Made by a program: the position numbers and the translations under genes. Below the pieces are notes generated by a model. The model made no database searches. It saw nothing but the letters and a program-made list of their open reading frames with translations, and was not told the DNA's origin. From positions 103,469-167,468 of the forward strand of contig NZ_VLKP01000009.1 of NCBI RefSeq assembly GCF_007830115.1: a DNA stretch of 64,000 bases, read 5' to 3'. The stretch comes from Aerolutibacter ruishenii (lineage in GTDB: Bacteria > Pseudomonadota > Gammaproteobacteria > Xanthomonadales > Xanthomonadaceae). Positions 1 to 8,316 of this stretch are shown here, piece after piece; position 1 is the stretch's first letter; every line of letters begins with the position of its first letter.

Positions 1-2416
1 CTACTACGGCACGAAGCTTGTCGATGTCATTGGCCTTCAACGCCTCCGCTCCCGCAGCCACCAGCTGGGCATGCTCGCGGGCATCTGGGAAGAGGTAGGT
101 ATCCTCGGCCAGCCACTTGAAGCGCTCGATGACGAACCAGTCCTGACGCCACAGGATCATGAAGTTGCGACTGCGCAGATCATCCAGGTGCGACTCGAAG
201 TCGCCACTGTTGTTGTCAATCGAGCGCTGCGCCGTCTTGACCAAGTTATCGAAAGACGAAGCTTCGGTGGGCCTGGCGTGCTGACGCACGACCTTGTCGA
301 AGAAATCGACTGCCTTGTCCAGTTCCAGCTGGCGAATGTCCTTCAGATGCTCCTTGCGGGTCAGCGCCAGCAGCCGCTTGGCCTCCTGGACGTGATCCAT
401 CGCTTGCTTGGCCGTCTCGGGGTCGGCCTCGTCAGTTTTGATAGTGCTCGCCTGCTCGAGCTTCTCGCGAGCCTGCTCAAGACGTGGGTCATCGACCTTG
501 GACGCCATCTCGTCGAGCCGCTGCAAGGTGTGGTCCGACTGTTCCTGGATGTTCTTCGCCTGGTTGGTGTAGTCGACCTTGCCTTCCTGGCTCGAGTAGA
601 AGTTACGCCCGCTCTGGAACGAACCGCTGATTGAAGGGACTGAAACCTCCAGAACGATGTTGCCAGAGTCGAGCACTTCGTACTCGCAAATCAGCTCGGC
701 ACCGGCGGCAATGACGCCGTCGTCGAAATCCGTTCCCTTGATCTCGAACATGCCGATGAAGCGGTTGTCGTTGATGGGGTCGGAGATGTCGCCCTCCCAC
801 AACTTGAACTTGATCGACCCGGCACTTCCAGCCTTGAGAGACTCGCCTGCCTTGAAGGTCTTCTTGCCTTTCTTGGGCAGCTGATCGCCCTCACGAACGA
901 GATAATCCAAGCTCAAGCGACCGCCCACCTTGTCGCGCGCTTCCACGCCGACGGAATGCGATGCCGGGATTGCATCGATGCTAGCCGCGGTGCGTGCAAT
1001 GACAATCTTGTCTTCGCGCAGTGACACGGGCCCACCGTTGGAATCGAACACGAACACCTTGAAGGTGTTATCGCCAGGCTTGGTCAGGTTGAGTTCGATA
1101 CCTGCGCCATCCTTCAGTGCGATGCGTCCGGAGGACCACCCGGTGTCCAGACTGTCGATCTGAAACTCGACTCCGGCCGGAGCAGCACTTCCCAGTTTGG
1201 CGACGATCTTTGCCTTCGAGTCCGGCGTGCGCGCGATGTAGTTGAACGACAGATCAAGCGCGCCACCGGCGCTGATGGCTCCTCGGGCGCTCTTGCGTCC
1301 ACGGCTTTGCGACGCCCAATCGATGGACTCGGCGAAGACCGCTGCGCCTTCCGCAACGGCGGTCATCGGATTCACATCAGTGGACGGGGCAATGCCGAGC
1401 TCGAAGGCCACCTTGTCACGCAAAGGCTTGTAGTGGGTTGGGCCACCCACAAAGACGACACGCTCGACGTCGTGTGGGCTCAATCCAGCCTTTTCGAGGG
1501 TTTCGCGGGCGGACACGATGGACTCTTCCACCTTCGGTCCGATCAGGCCGTCGTATCGTTTGCGATCAATGGTGATGTCGATGTAGATCTCCTCACCCGC
1601 CTGATCGCGGACACCGAGTTCGGTCTCGGGCAGACTGACGACGGCCTCTTCCTTCTGCGACAACTCGATCTTTGCCTTCTCTGTCGCCCACGTGGCCATA
1701 CGCAGCAGGGACTTGAACTGTGGATTGGTCGTCAAGTCTTCCGGAAGATCAAAGTTTTCCAGCAGCCACGGCTTCACGATGTTGTCGAACAGAATCCGGT
1801 CGAAGTCGCGGCCGCCGCACATGGCGATGCCACCGTGTGCGAGAAGTGTCACACGGCCGGAAATGCTCTCTGCAATTGCGATGTCGAGCGTTCCACCGCC
1901 GAGGTCGTAGACAACAAATACACCGTCGTTCTTTCGCTGCCGCATGACGCTCATCACGGCGGCTACCGGTTCTTGCATCAAGGCCACACGCCCGAGCCCA
2001 GCCGCATCAGCGGCAGCCATCGTCGAGTCCTTCTGCATCTGGTTGAACGCGGCTGGAACTGTAATGACAGTGCCGGTGTCGCCATCGCCCCGAATCTCTT
2101 CCGGCAGGTAGCCGTATAGCGCACGCAGGACCTCGGCAGAGCATTCCTCTGGCGTCATGGTGAGGTTCACCGCCGGCAGCTTGACCGGCGTGCTCGTACC
2201 TATGAGCCGCTTGAACAGCACCGCCGCATTGTCTGGATTGCGGGCGGCATTGTTGTAGGCGCGCGAACCGACGTACTTGTTACCACGCCGGTCGATGAAG
2301 ATGGCCGACGGCGTGACGTCGTGCTGTTCTGGACTCTTGTAGAGCCGGATCGACTCGCCGTCGAAAGAGCAGATGGCACTGTTGGTCGTGCCCAGGTCGA
2401 TACCGACGTACTTCAT
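1..2416 (-). CDS. Hsp70 (DnaK-like) chaperone, 3' end beyond window
   Basis: Cytoplasmic Hsp70-family ATPase. The N-terminus reads MKYVGIDLGTTNSAIC (phosphate-1 loop), followed by DLGGGTLDIAI at residues 171-181 (phosphate-2) and VFVGGPTHYKPLR (adenosine motif). A beta-rich substrate-binding part and a charged helical tail follow. More than 800 residues are visible and the gene runs off the left edge, so it is longer than housekeeping DnaK (about 640 aa) and diverged in the C-terminal half. The ATG overlaps the stop of the preceding gene as ATGA, so the two are translationally coupled. It is not the host dnaK: there is no dnaJ neighbour, it sits inside an ICE, and its partner is an unusual small protein. 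A role as conflict or defence cargo is inference. Confidence 0.88.
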   Translation of the reverse strand, partial: MKYVGIDLGTTNSAICSFDGESIRLYKSPEQHDVTPSAIFIDRRGNKYVGSRAYNNAARNPDNAAVLFKRLIGTSTPVKLPAVNLTMTPEECSAEVLRALYGYLPEEIRGDGDTGTVITVPAAFNQMQKDSTMAAADAAGLGRVALMQEPVAAVMSVMRQRKNDGVFVVYDLGGGTLDIAIAESISGRVTLLAHGGIAMCGGRDFDRILFDNIVKPWLLENFDLPEDLTTNPQFKSLLRMATWATEKAKIELSQKEEAVVSLPETELGVRDQAGEEIYIDITIDRKRYDGLIGPKVEESIVSARETLEKAGLSPHDVERVVFVGGPTHYKPLRDKVAFELGIAPSTDVNPMTAVAEGAAVFAESIDWASQSRGRKSARGAISAGGALDLSFNYIARTPDSKAKIVAKLGSAAPAGVEFQIDSLDTGWSSGRIALKDGAGIELNLTKPGDNTFKVFVFDSNGGPVSLREDKIVIARTAASIDAIPASHSVGVEARDKVGGRLSLDYLVREGDQLPKKGKKTFKAGESLKAGSAGSIKFKLWEGDISDPINDNRFIGMFEIKGTDFDDGVIAAGAELICEYEVLDSGNIVLEVSVPSISGSFQSGRNFYSSQEGKVDYTNQAKNIQEQSDHTLQRLDEMASKVDDPRLEQAREKLEQASTIKTDEADPETAKQAMDHVQEAKRLLALTRKEHLKDIRQLELDKAVDFFDKVVRQHARPTEASSFDNLVKTAQRSIDNNSGDFESHLDDLRSRNFMILWRQDWFVIERFKWLAEDTYLFPDAREHAQLVAAGAEALKANDIDKLRAVV

Positions 2417-2784
2417 GCTTCCACCTTCCTGAGCATTACCGTGCCTTGTTTGCGCAGGCCGTTCGGCCCCATGATGATTGGCTCCACCATCTGATCGACG
2501 AGCAACACGTCGTCAGGGCCGAAGTCCCCGAGATTCAAAGCAGATGCCGCCATACCCGCGTCGTAGTGCTGCCCCTCGACGTTGACCAGCCTGAGGCCAC
2601 TCGAGTCGAGGCTCTCCTCGAGCTTCTTCTGGAAGTAGCGGAGCTGATTGACATAACGGCCCGACTCACCCGCATCGAGTTTGCTGACGACCTTTCCGAA
2701 CAGACGCGAGAAACGCCAACTCTCGACAGCGATGTCGATCAGGGATTGCTCCATCTGCTCACTGCTTTCGGCCTGCTGGGTCAT
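2413..2784 (-). CDS. Small protein with GrpE-like C-terminus, coupled to Hsp70
   Basis: A 123-residue acidic protein. The N-terminal half is helical and charged. The C-terminal half resembles the GrpE head pattern: a short segment resembling GrpE's FDPxxHEA region, then VEPIIMGPNGLRKQGTVMLR, which looks like GrpE's closing lines with a conserved G and a final V-x-R strand. With an Hsp70 directly downstream, a nucleotide-exchange role is plausible but not proven. The ATG was chosen because an AGGAGG ribosome binding site lies 5 nt upstream; a TTG one codon earlier is too close. Translated just ahead of the Hsp70 with an ATGA overlap. Confidence 0.7.
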   Translation of the reverse strand: MTQQAESSEQMEQSLIDIAVESWRFSRLFGKVVSKLDAGESGRYVNQLRYFQKKLEESLDSSGLRLVNVEGQHYDAGMAASALNLGDFGPDDVLLVDQMVEPIIMGPNGLRKQGTVMLRKVEA

Positions 2785-2799
2785 CAAATCCTCCTGTGG

Positions 2800-3006
2800 T
2801 TACGTCTTATCGGCTTTTCCGCCCTGCGTTTGCTGCTGAATCCATTCAGTGATCTCCGCCTTGGAGAACCGCCATGTCCCACCAACCTTGAACGCGGGGA
2901 TCTTCTTGGCTGCGGCCAGCCTGTAGATCGTCCGGTCCGTGACCTTCAGGAACTCTGCGACCTGCTTGAGGGTGAGGATCTCGCCCTCGCTGGTACTTGT
3001 AGGCAT
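2800..3006 (-). CDS. Excisionase-type helix-turn-helix DNA-binding protein
   Basis: A 68-residue protein with the MerR/excisionase HTH_17 pattern: LTLKQVAEFLKVTDRTIYRL (helix-turn-helix) then KKIPAFKVGGTWRFSKAEI (wing), and a short Gln/Lys tail. Proteins of this shape act as excisionases or local activators. It is the first gene of the minus-strand set HTH, GrpE-like, Hsp70, 15 bp before the second gene, so it is probably the cassette's own regulator. The ATG at 3006 is preferred because homologous small HTH proteins start just before the LT-xx-VA helix. Confidence 0.8.
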   Translation of the reverse strand: MPTSTSEGEILTLKQVAEFLKVTDRTIYRLAAAKKIPAFKVGGTWRFSKAEITEWIQQQTQGGKADKT

Positions 3007-3118
3007 GGTGATGGCCAGTCTAGGTAAAACTATGACAGAATAGTGCAGAATTTTCAGGGCAGCAATGACATACGTCACGGCGGTCACCCCGCTGTGTGCT
3101 GCCCGAGGGCTTTGCTGT

Positions 3119-3147
3119 AAAAAGGAAGCGGCCCCCGAAGGGGCCGC
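3119..3147 (-). terminator. Rho-independent terminator after the helicase gene
   Basis: Read on the minus strand, GCGGCCCC-TTCG-GGGGCCGC forms an 8-bp GC stem with a TTCG loop, followed by TTCCTTTTT. It lies 15 bp past the helicase stop and separates the ICE core operon from the Hsp70 cassette, which must therefore have its own promoter in 3007-3118. Confidence 0.85.
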
Positions 3148-3162
3148 CAAGTTCAGCAACGT

Positions 3163-5433
3163 TCAATGCACCAACTGCCGGGCCAGTGCCACCTCCACCG
3201 AGTCGCCGTCCTGGTTCAGGACATCGAGTCCGGATTCGGGCACGTCGCCCGATGTGCTCTGCGACACCATGATCTTCTTGGCCATCAACCCCAGGCAGGT
3301 CATCTGCGAGGAATTGGCGTAGCCGAGGTAGACCACGCGCACCGGCTGCTTCTGGCCGATGCGCCATGAGCGCCGGGCGGCCTGCTGCAGCGAATACACG
3401 TTGTAGCCGGACTGGAGGAACACGATGGTCGGGAACTCCAGCAGGTCCAGGCCGGTTTTCACCAGCTCGGGATTGGTGATGAGCACGTCGATGCCACGGT
3501 CCAACTGCTCGGCGATCCAGTCCTCGCGGCGGGAGGCATCCACGCTCGCGCGCAGTACCGCCACCTTGAAGCCTTCCTGCTCCAGCAGCACCTTCAGGCG
3601 CGACGTGGTGTCGCGCGTGCCGGTGTAGACCGAATAGACCAGGGTCTTGCGACCTTCCGCCTTCTCCTGCCGGCAGATCTCGATCAGCTCGCGTTCCTTG
3701 GGCATCACCTCCAGTTCGTTGAACTGAGCCGGTACGAACGCCAAGGTGTTGCGCGTGCGCGGATGCACCACCGTTTCCGACCGGAAGCAGCAGTCCGGCC
3801 AAGCCAGCAGCACGTTGAGGACCACACCGAGCAGCGTCGTGTCGCGCTTCGCCAGGGCCTGCTTCAGCTCCTGGGTCAGGCGACCCGCCAGATCGCGATA
3901 GGCCGCAGCTTGCGCCGTGTCCATCGCGACTTCGCGGAACTCCTCGTCGTAGGGCGGCAGCACATTTCCGCCGATGTCCTTCAACTTGAGGAAGACCGTG
4001 AACGGCAGGACGCAACGCAGCACGCCCTTGGGACCGAAACCCGGCGCCTTGACCGTGCGCACCGATACCTTGGTGCCCTTGGCTGTCTTGTGCGCCGTGC
4101 CGGTGCTCTCGGAATAGATGTCCTTGAGCACCCCGTGATCGCGCATGAACGCCATCGCGGCCGACGTCATGCTGCCGTTCTTCGTCGGCCGGTAGCCATC
4201 TTCGATCATCCGCCCCGGCAGGGCTCGGAACAGCAGGTGGAACAGGTCGTCGCCGTAGCCGCCCATCAGTGTGCCGGTGAGCAGCAGCGTCTTGCGCGCC
4301 TTGGCCGCCAACACCCCCATGGCCTGGCCCTGAGCGGAGCCGCCGTTCTTGTACTCGTGCGCCTCGTCGGCGATGAGCAGGTCGAACGTGCCTTGGGGAA
4401 GCTGCCTCTTGATGAACTCGGACGGCTGGTAGCCGCCCTCGCCGAAGCCGAACTCCATGTTGGCCATCGCACGTTCCATGCGATGGGCTTGCCGGTCCGA
4501 GAAGACCAGCTCGCCGTTGCCATCCATCAGGTTGATGAACTCGTGGATGTTGTCCCCGAGCATCGACGCGAGGAAGGCGTCGCCGAACTTCTGCATCAGC
4601 TTCTGCGCGGTGACTTCCCCGATGGTTGGAATACGCTTCAGTGCCTTGAGCACGGTCGAGGACTGGTCGCTGGCGGACAGGCCTCTGGGACGGATCAACG
4701 ACCACAGCGGTGCACGGCAGTGGCTGCATTTGCGGCGGGACTCCTCGGCTTCGAGTTCGACCGGGTTGATCGGCTCGCCGTCGAGGTCGGTGATGACATG
4801 CCCGCAATCCGGGCAGGCCCCCACGTCGCCGTGAGGCGCGCGCCGCCGAACGAAGACAGGTTTCCAGTGGAACCCCATCCGCATCCGCACGCGGCCCAGG
4901 ACGAAGAACTCCTGCCCCTGCGCCGGCACGCCCAACTGCTCGCGCAGTTTCAGCAGCTTGACCAGCGTGTCCGGGCCATTGAGCACCCAGACCTTGGCAC
5001 CGGCCACCGTCTCCTGGATTTCGCGCCGCCACTTGTAGACCAGGTGGGGTGGCGAGAGCACCAGGGTGCGGCGGTAGCCTTCGGCGTTGAGCATGGCGGC
5101 CGTGGCGATGCCGACGGTCGTCTTGCCGCAGCCCATCTCGCCATTGACGATCGCGGCGCGTTCGCCGCGATCGACCAACAGCTCGGTGACGGCGTGGACC
5201 ACATCGGCTTGCGCCGGGAACAGCTTGCGCTTGAGCGCGGCGAGGATCAGTTGCCGATGCACCCGCACCTGGCCGGTGTAGACCGGAGGATTGGCGCGGT
5301 TGAGCGAGTCGAGCAGCTCGTCGCCGAACTCGGACACGAAGTCCTGCAGGCTGAGCGTGAGGGGTGAAGCGGCCGCTTCGAGCAGGTCGCCCTGCACAGC
5401 GGTTTCGGGAACGGTTTCGAGATCGAGGGACAT
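3163..5433 (-). CDS. SNF2/DEAD-type helicase of the ICE core
   Basis: A 756-residue SF2 ATPase. Walker A NGEMGCGKTTVG is near residue 100, the DEAH box LLIADEAHEYKN near 353, motif III-like LLLTGTLMGG follows, and the C-terminal motif VI-like QQAARRSWRIGQKQPVRV is near 681. Two cysteine pairs (CPDC near 208, CSHC near 237) suggest an inserted zinc finger. This type of helicase is a standard member of PAGI-2/ICEclc cores; substrate and step are unknown, with a role in replication or processing of the excised element most likely. The ATG at 5433 follows a TTTGGAG site; no upstream in-frame ATG has a comparable site. Confidence 0.9.
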   Translation of the reverse strand: MSLDLETVPETAVQGDLLEAAASPLTLSLQDFVSEFGDELLDSLNRANPPVYTGQVRVHRQLILAALKRKLFPAQADVVHAVTELLVDRGERAAIVNGEMGCGKTTVGIATAAMLNAEGYRRTLVLSPPHLVYKWRREIQETVAGAKVWVLNGPDTLVKLLKLREQLGVPAQGQEFFVLGRVRMRMGFHWKPVFVRRRAPHGDVGACPDCGHVITDLDGEPINPVELEAEESRRKCSHCRAPLWSLIRPRGLSASDQSSTVLKALKRIPTIGEVTAQKLMQKFGDAFLASMLGDNIHEFINLMDGNGELVFSDRQAHRMERAMANMEFGFGEGGYQPSEFIKRQLPQGTFDLLIADEAHEYKNGGSAQGQAMGVLAAKARKTLLLTGTLMGGYGDDLFHLLFRALPGRMIEDGYRPTKNGSMTSAAMAFMRDHGVLKDIYSESTGTAHKTAKGTKVSVRTVKAPGFGPKGVLRCVLPFTVFLKLKDIGGNVLPPYDEEFREVAMDTAQAAAYRDLAGRLTQELKQALAKRDTTLLGVVLNVLLAWPDCCFRSETVVHPRTRNTLAFVPAQFNELEVMPKERELIEICRQEKAEGRKTLVYSVYTGTRDTTSRLKVLLEQEGFKVAVLRASVDASRREDWIAEQLDRGIDVLITNPELVKTGLDLLEFPTIVFLQSGYNVYSLQQAARRSWRIGQKQPVRVVYLGYANSSQMTCLGLMAKKIMVSQSTSGDVPESGLDVLNQDGDSVEVALARQLVH

Positions 5434-5453
5434 GGTGATGCTCCAAAGAAGAT

Positions 5454-5498
5454 GGGGCATGGACCTCCCCCACGGGGCGTGACATGCCCCTGGGTGGG
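5454..5498 (-). promoter_or_regulatory. ICE leader hairpin L1 (before the helicase)
   Basis: On the minus strand a CCCACCCA box is followed by an outer stem GGGGCATG/CATGCCCC (5454-5461 with 5483-5490) enclosing an inner CCCC/GGGG hairpin, then a TCTTC stretch, the ribosome binding site and the ATG. One of twelve similar leaders in this ICE. Confidence 0.6.
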
Positions 5499-5543
5499 AA
5501 AAAAGACGCGGCAAAGAAGACCGTAGGTGCCGCTGGATGCGGA

Positions 5544-5849
5544 TCAGTATTCGCTGGGCAGCAGCAGCGTGGTGACGCTGCGATCCCACTCTGTGATGAT
5601 CCAGAGCTTCAGGTCGCGCGTGACCTGGTAGGACGAGAACAGGCGATCCTCGCCGGACTTCAGCGCGGCATCGTTCTGCCGTCGATCGCTGTCGTCCAGG
5701 TCGCCCCAATCGCCATGAAGATGGCGGCGCAGGTACGGCGTGGGGTCGAGCCGGCCCTGTCGGACCAGCTCATCGACGCCGGCGGTCATGACCACCTGCC
5801 CGGGCGAAAAGCGTGCTTGTGACGCGAGGTTGAGGATTGCGAGTGCCAT
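5544..5849 (-). CDS. Conserved ICE hypothetical protein (101 aa)
   Basis: MALAILNLASQARFSPGQVV starts a small soluble protein of a type repeatedly found next to the ICE helicase and methyltransferase. It has no membrane segment or catalytic motif that I can identify. It contains a conserved-looking acidic stretch (GDWGDLDDSDRRQND) and ends DRSVTTLLLPSEY. The start follows an AAGGAGAAA site. Function unknown; position suggests a core rather than cargo gene. Confidence 0.8.
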   Translation of the reverse strand: MALAILNLASQARFSPGQVVMTAGVDELVRQGRLDPTPYLRRHLHGDWGDLDDSDRRQNDAALKSGEDRLFSSYQVTRDLKLWIITEWDRSVTTLLLPSEY

Positions 5850-5872
5850 GGTGGTTTCTCCTTATGGAAGAA

Positions 5873-5919
5873 GGGGCCACGGCACCCCCATCGGGGCAAC
5901 GTGACCCCGGTGGGTGGAT
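5873..5919 (-). promoter_or_regulatory. ICE leader hairpin L2
   Basis: Minus strand: CCACCCACC box, outer stem GGGGTCACG/CGTGGCCCC (5900-5908 with 5873-5881; one G-U pair), inner GCCCC/GGGG hairpin, then TTCTTCC and AAGGAG before the ATG at 5849. Same architecture as L1 with a different stem sequence. Confidence 0.6.
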
Positions 5920-5951
5920 GAAAGCGACGGCGAAGCGTCAGGGAACAGCGA

Positions 5952-7061
5952 TCAGCGGATGGTCAGCACTTCGCCCCACGTGGGCGAGCCCAGCGTCAAG
6001 TCCCATGCACGAATGACCGGCACGAACTTGTCGGTGAGGATGCGCGTCTCGGCCACGGAGCCGTCGTCGCGCTCGGTGTATTCCGTCTGGAGCGTCTTCT
6101 CCTTGTGGGTATCACCTTTGACGACGAGCACGCGCCCGCTCTTGGACGTCACCACGCCGGAGATCGCGCCTGCGGCCAAGGCCAGGGCGAGATGCCAGTG
6201 CGACAAGGCCCGCGCGGGCGGACGCAGCGATTGCTGCGCGGCGCCCAGGTGGGTATCGAGCGCCGGCCAGAGTCCTTGCAGCCGGCCGACTTCATCGGCG
6301 AACTGCTCGGGCTCCATCGTCACGCGATAGAAGTGCTCCGGCTCGGCCGGGCTGGCAGGGACGGTGTACGGCAGGAACGGCCATTCGAGCGGCAGCTCCT
6401 CGGCTTCGGCGTCGCCCTGTCCGATCTGCAGCAGCAGACCACGCACGGCCTTGACCGACTCCGACGCCTGGTCGCGCTGACGAATCCTGCGGCCGAAGAT
6501 CACCACCTGCTTGAACTGCGTTTCCACCGCACGGTAGATGCGTAGGTCGGCGAAGTGGCGCGTCAGCCATCCGACCAGCTCGGGGTCGAGCACGTAGGAC
6601 GGCACGATGAAGATCAGCACGCCGTCGTACTGCAGCAGCGGCAGCGCGCGCTGATAGAAGAGCTTTTCCAGCCGCGCACGGCCCTGGCCCTGATAGCCGA
6701 TGTTGCCGTTCACGTCCTTGCTCAGGTCGCCATACGGCGGGTTCAGCCACAGCAGCCCGAAGGACTGGCGCGAGATCAGCATGTCCATCAAGTCGCCGTG
6801 GATGCAGCGATCGACCAGTTGCCGTGCGTGGCGGGCCCGCTCGGCGTCGTACTCGACGGCGAAGGCCTGGACCTGCTCGCGCCCGAGGGCGTGGGCCGCT
6901 TCGGCAATCGCCACGCCTTCGCCGGCGCAGGGATCGAGGATGGACATGGAGCCGGGAGACGGCGCCAGTGCGGACAAGGCCCGCTCCAGCGTCGGCTCGT
7001 CGGTGGGGAAGTAGCCGTTACGGATGAAATTGCGCGCCAGGCGCGGAAACATGAGTGCCAT
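5952..7061 (-). CDS. DUF6094-type SAM-dependent DNA methyltransferase
   Basis: A 369-residue protein with the class I methyltransferase signature: motif I LDPCAGEG at residues 42-49 and the amino-methyltransferase motif IV NPPYG at 107-111, as in N6-adenine or N4-cytosine DNA methyltransferases. No target-recognition domain or endonuclease partner is visible, so it is probably an orphan methylase of the element, perhaps protecting transferred DNA; this is inference. DUF6094 proteins are regular neighbours of the ICE helicase. Preceded by AGGAG. Confidence 0.82.
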   Translation of the reverse strand: MALMFPRLARNFIRNGYFPTDEPTLERALSALAPSPGSMSILDPCAGEGVAIAEAAHALGREQVQAFAVEYDAERARHARQLVDRCIHGDLMDMLISRQSFGLLWLNPPYGDLSKDVNGNIGYQGQGRARLEKLFYQRALPLLQYDGVLIFIVPSYVLDPELVGWLTRHFADLRIYRAVETQFKQVVIFGRRIRQRDQASESVKAVRGLLLQIGQGDAEAEELPLEWPFLPYTVPASPAEPEHFYRVTMEPEQFADEVGRLQGLWPALDTHLGAAQQSLRPPARALSHWHLALALAAGAISGVVTSKSGRVLVVKGDTHKEKTLQTEYTERDDGSVAETRILTDKFVPVIRAWDLTLGSPTWGEVLTIR

Positions 7062-7088
7062 GGATTACTCCTGATGATGGATGAGGGA

Positions 7089-7122
7089 AGGCGGGCACGC
7101 GCGGCGCGCATGCCCGTTGGGA
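7089..7122 (-). promoter_or_regulatory. ICE leader hairpin L3
   Basis: Minus strand: CCATCCCAA box, then a single 10-bp hairpin CGGGCATGCG/CGCGTGCCCG (7107-7116 with 7092-7101; one G-U pair), a TTCCCTC stretch and CAGGAG before the ATG at 7061. Inner hairpin absent. Confidence 0.5.
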
Positions 7123-7126
7123 TGGC

Positions 7127-7777
7127 TCACGCCACACGCCGAAGCGGTGCGTTCGCGGCCAGTTCGTACTGCGTGGCGCCGAGGGTGCCGTTGCGGATCA
7201 GCTCGCCCAACGCCTTCGTCAGCGCCGGGACATCGAGGGCCAGCCGATGCCCTTCCAGCGGCCCGAGGGCCAAGGGGAGACCGGTCAGCATCCGCCGTGT
7301 CTGCAACAGCTCCAGCACGGTGTCGCGCCAGTGGTCGAGCAGTGGCAGCGGGCAGGTGTCCTGCACCAGCGTCCACAGCCGGTCGAGCCGGTGAGCGGAA
7401 TCCCTGGGCAGAAGCGCCAGCGCGCTGGCGTTGGCCTTGTCTGGCTTCACGCAGCGACGATCGAACAGCCACACGTTCGTCAGCGAACCGAACAGCGTTC
7501 GCCGATAGGCGCGGGTGATGCGCTTTTCCAGGTTCTCGACGTTGCCGACGAAGACCGAGATGGATGCGCCCTGCTCGGTGATGACGTGGAACTGATCCAG
7601 TCCCTGTTCATCCCGGCCGAGGGTCAGGCGGGCGAGGAACTCCTGAACGGCGGTGTCGCGCGCCCAGATCGAGAGAAAGACGAGATTGCCCTGCTCGTCA
7701 CCGACGCAAGCGTCGGCCATGAGGTCGGGGCATTCGTCGATGCGGTACAGCGGTTTCGCGGAAGAAGGTGCAGGCAT
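7127..7777 (-). CDS. Conserved ICE hypothetical protein (216 aa)
   Basis: MPAPSSAKPLYRIDECPDLM begins a soluble protein without recognisable catalytic residues. The middle (ISVFVGNVENLEKRITRAYR) and the C-terminal segment (LPLLDHWRDTVLELL) look helical. I do not recognise a family. The ATG at 7777 was chosen over an in-frame upstream start because it has the GAGGACATCACC context shared by its neighbours. It lies in the same chain of singly-led genes. Confidence 0.75.
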   Translation of the reverse strand: MPAPSSAKPLYRIDECPDLMADACVGDEQGNLVFLSIWARDTAVQEFLARLTLGRDEQGLDQFHVITEQGASISVFVGNVENLEKRITRAYRRTLFGSLTNVWLFDRRCVKPDKANASALALLPRDSAHRLDRLWTLVQDTCPLPLLDHWRDTVLELLQTRRMLTGLPLALGPLEGHRLALDVPALTKALGELIRNGTLGATQYELAANAPLRRVA

Positions 7778-7800
7778 GGTGATGTCCTCTTGGAAAAGAA

Positions 7801-7842
7801 GGAGCAACCACAGCCCGCGGGGCCGTGCTCGCCCCGGTTGGG
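7801..7842 (-). promoter_or_regulatory. ICE leader hairpin L4
   Basis: Minus strand: ACCCAACC box, outer stem GGGGCGA/TTGCTCC (7829-7835 with 7801-7807; two G-U pairs) and inner GCCC-CGC-GGGC, then TTCTTTTCC and AGAGGA before the ATG at 7777. Confidence 0.55.
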
Positions 7843-7861
7843 TGAAGGAAGATGCGTGCCC

Positions 7862-8227
7862 CTAGACAGCGCGTCCCGCGTGGAAGCGGTGAACCCGCTC
7901 GCGCCACTCGGGGCTTTGCACCGGCGCCATGTCGAGATAGCGCAGCGGGCACGAGTAGTAGTACGGATGCACGGACTCATCGAGGGACTTGTAGCCCCAA
8001 TCGCCGCCCGAACTTTCCAGCAGATGGCAGCCGATGTAGCAGACGGACTCACCGGCCGCGAGGCCCATGACGCCCGCCTGCCTGGCGGTGACGCGAACCA
8101 CGGTCCACAGAACGTCGCCGTCCAGCGTGTGGTCGATGACTTCGCAGCAAGCGCGTTCGGACGCCTGCGGAGCGATCAGCTCGCGGATCAACTGATCGCG
8201 CGTCTGACGAACGAAGGTCCAGCCCAT
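7862..8227 (-). CDS. Conserved ICE hypothetical protein (121 aa, DUF6927-like)
   Basis: A small protein beginning MGWTFVRQTRDQLIREL. The MGWTF opening and the following helical segment recall DUF6927 proteins of PAGI-2-like islands; the assignment is from memory of the family pattern and tentative. The C-terminal half is rich in aromatic residues (HPYYYSCPLRYLDM). The ATG follows AAGGAGACCTTC. Unknown function. Confidence 0.75.
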   Translation of the reverse strand: MGWTFVRQTRDQLIRELIAPQASERACCEVIDHTLDGDVLWTVVRVTARQAGVMGLAAGESVCYIGCHLLESSGGDWGYKSLDESVHPYYYSCPLRYLDMAPVQSPEWRERVHRFHAGRAV

Positions 8228-8251
8228 GAAGGTCTCCTTGAAGAAATGGCC

Positions 8252-8287
8252 GGAGCCCTCCCCGTCGGGGGAGAACCCCGGCGGGTG
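8252..8287 (-). promoter_or_regulatory. ICE leader hairpin L5
   Basis: Minus strand: CCACCCGCC box, outer GGGGTT/GGCTCC (8274-8279 with 8252-8257; three G-U pairs), inner CTCCCC/GGGGAG, then ATTTCTTC and AAGGAG before the ATG at 8227. Confidence 0.55.
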
Positions 8288-8316
8288 GCGGAATGCCGCG
8301 CAAGGCGGCGGATGGA

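Noticed and set aside
71..2119. Plus-strand frames of 187 and 270 codons at the left end
   Set aside because: Opposite the Hsp70, which carries all three Hsp70 signatures.
3763..5367. 534-codon plus-strand open frame
   Set aside because: Antisense to the helicase gene; His/Arg/Gln-rich translation typical of a GC-rich shadow frame, no motif, no ribosome binding site.
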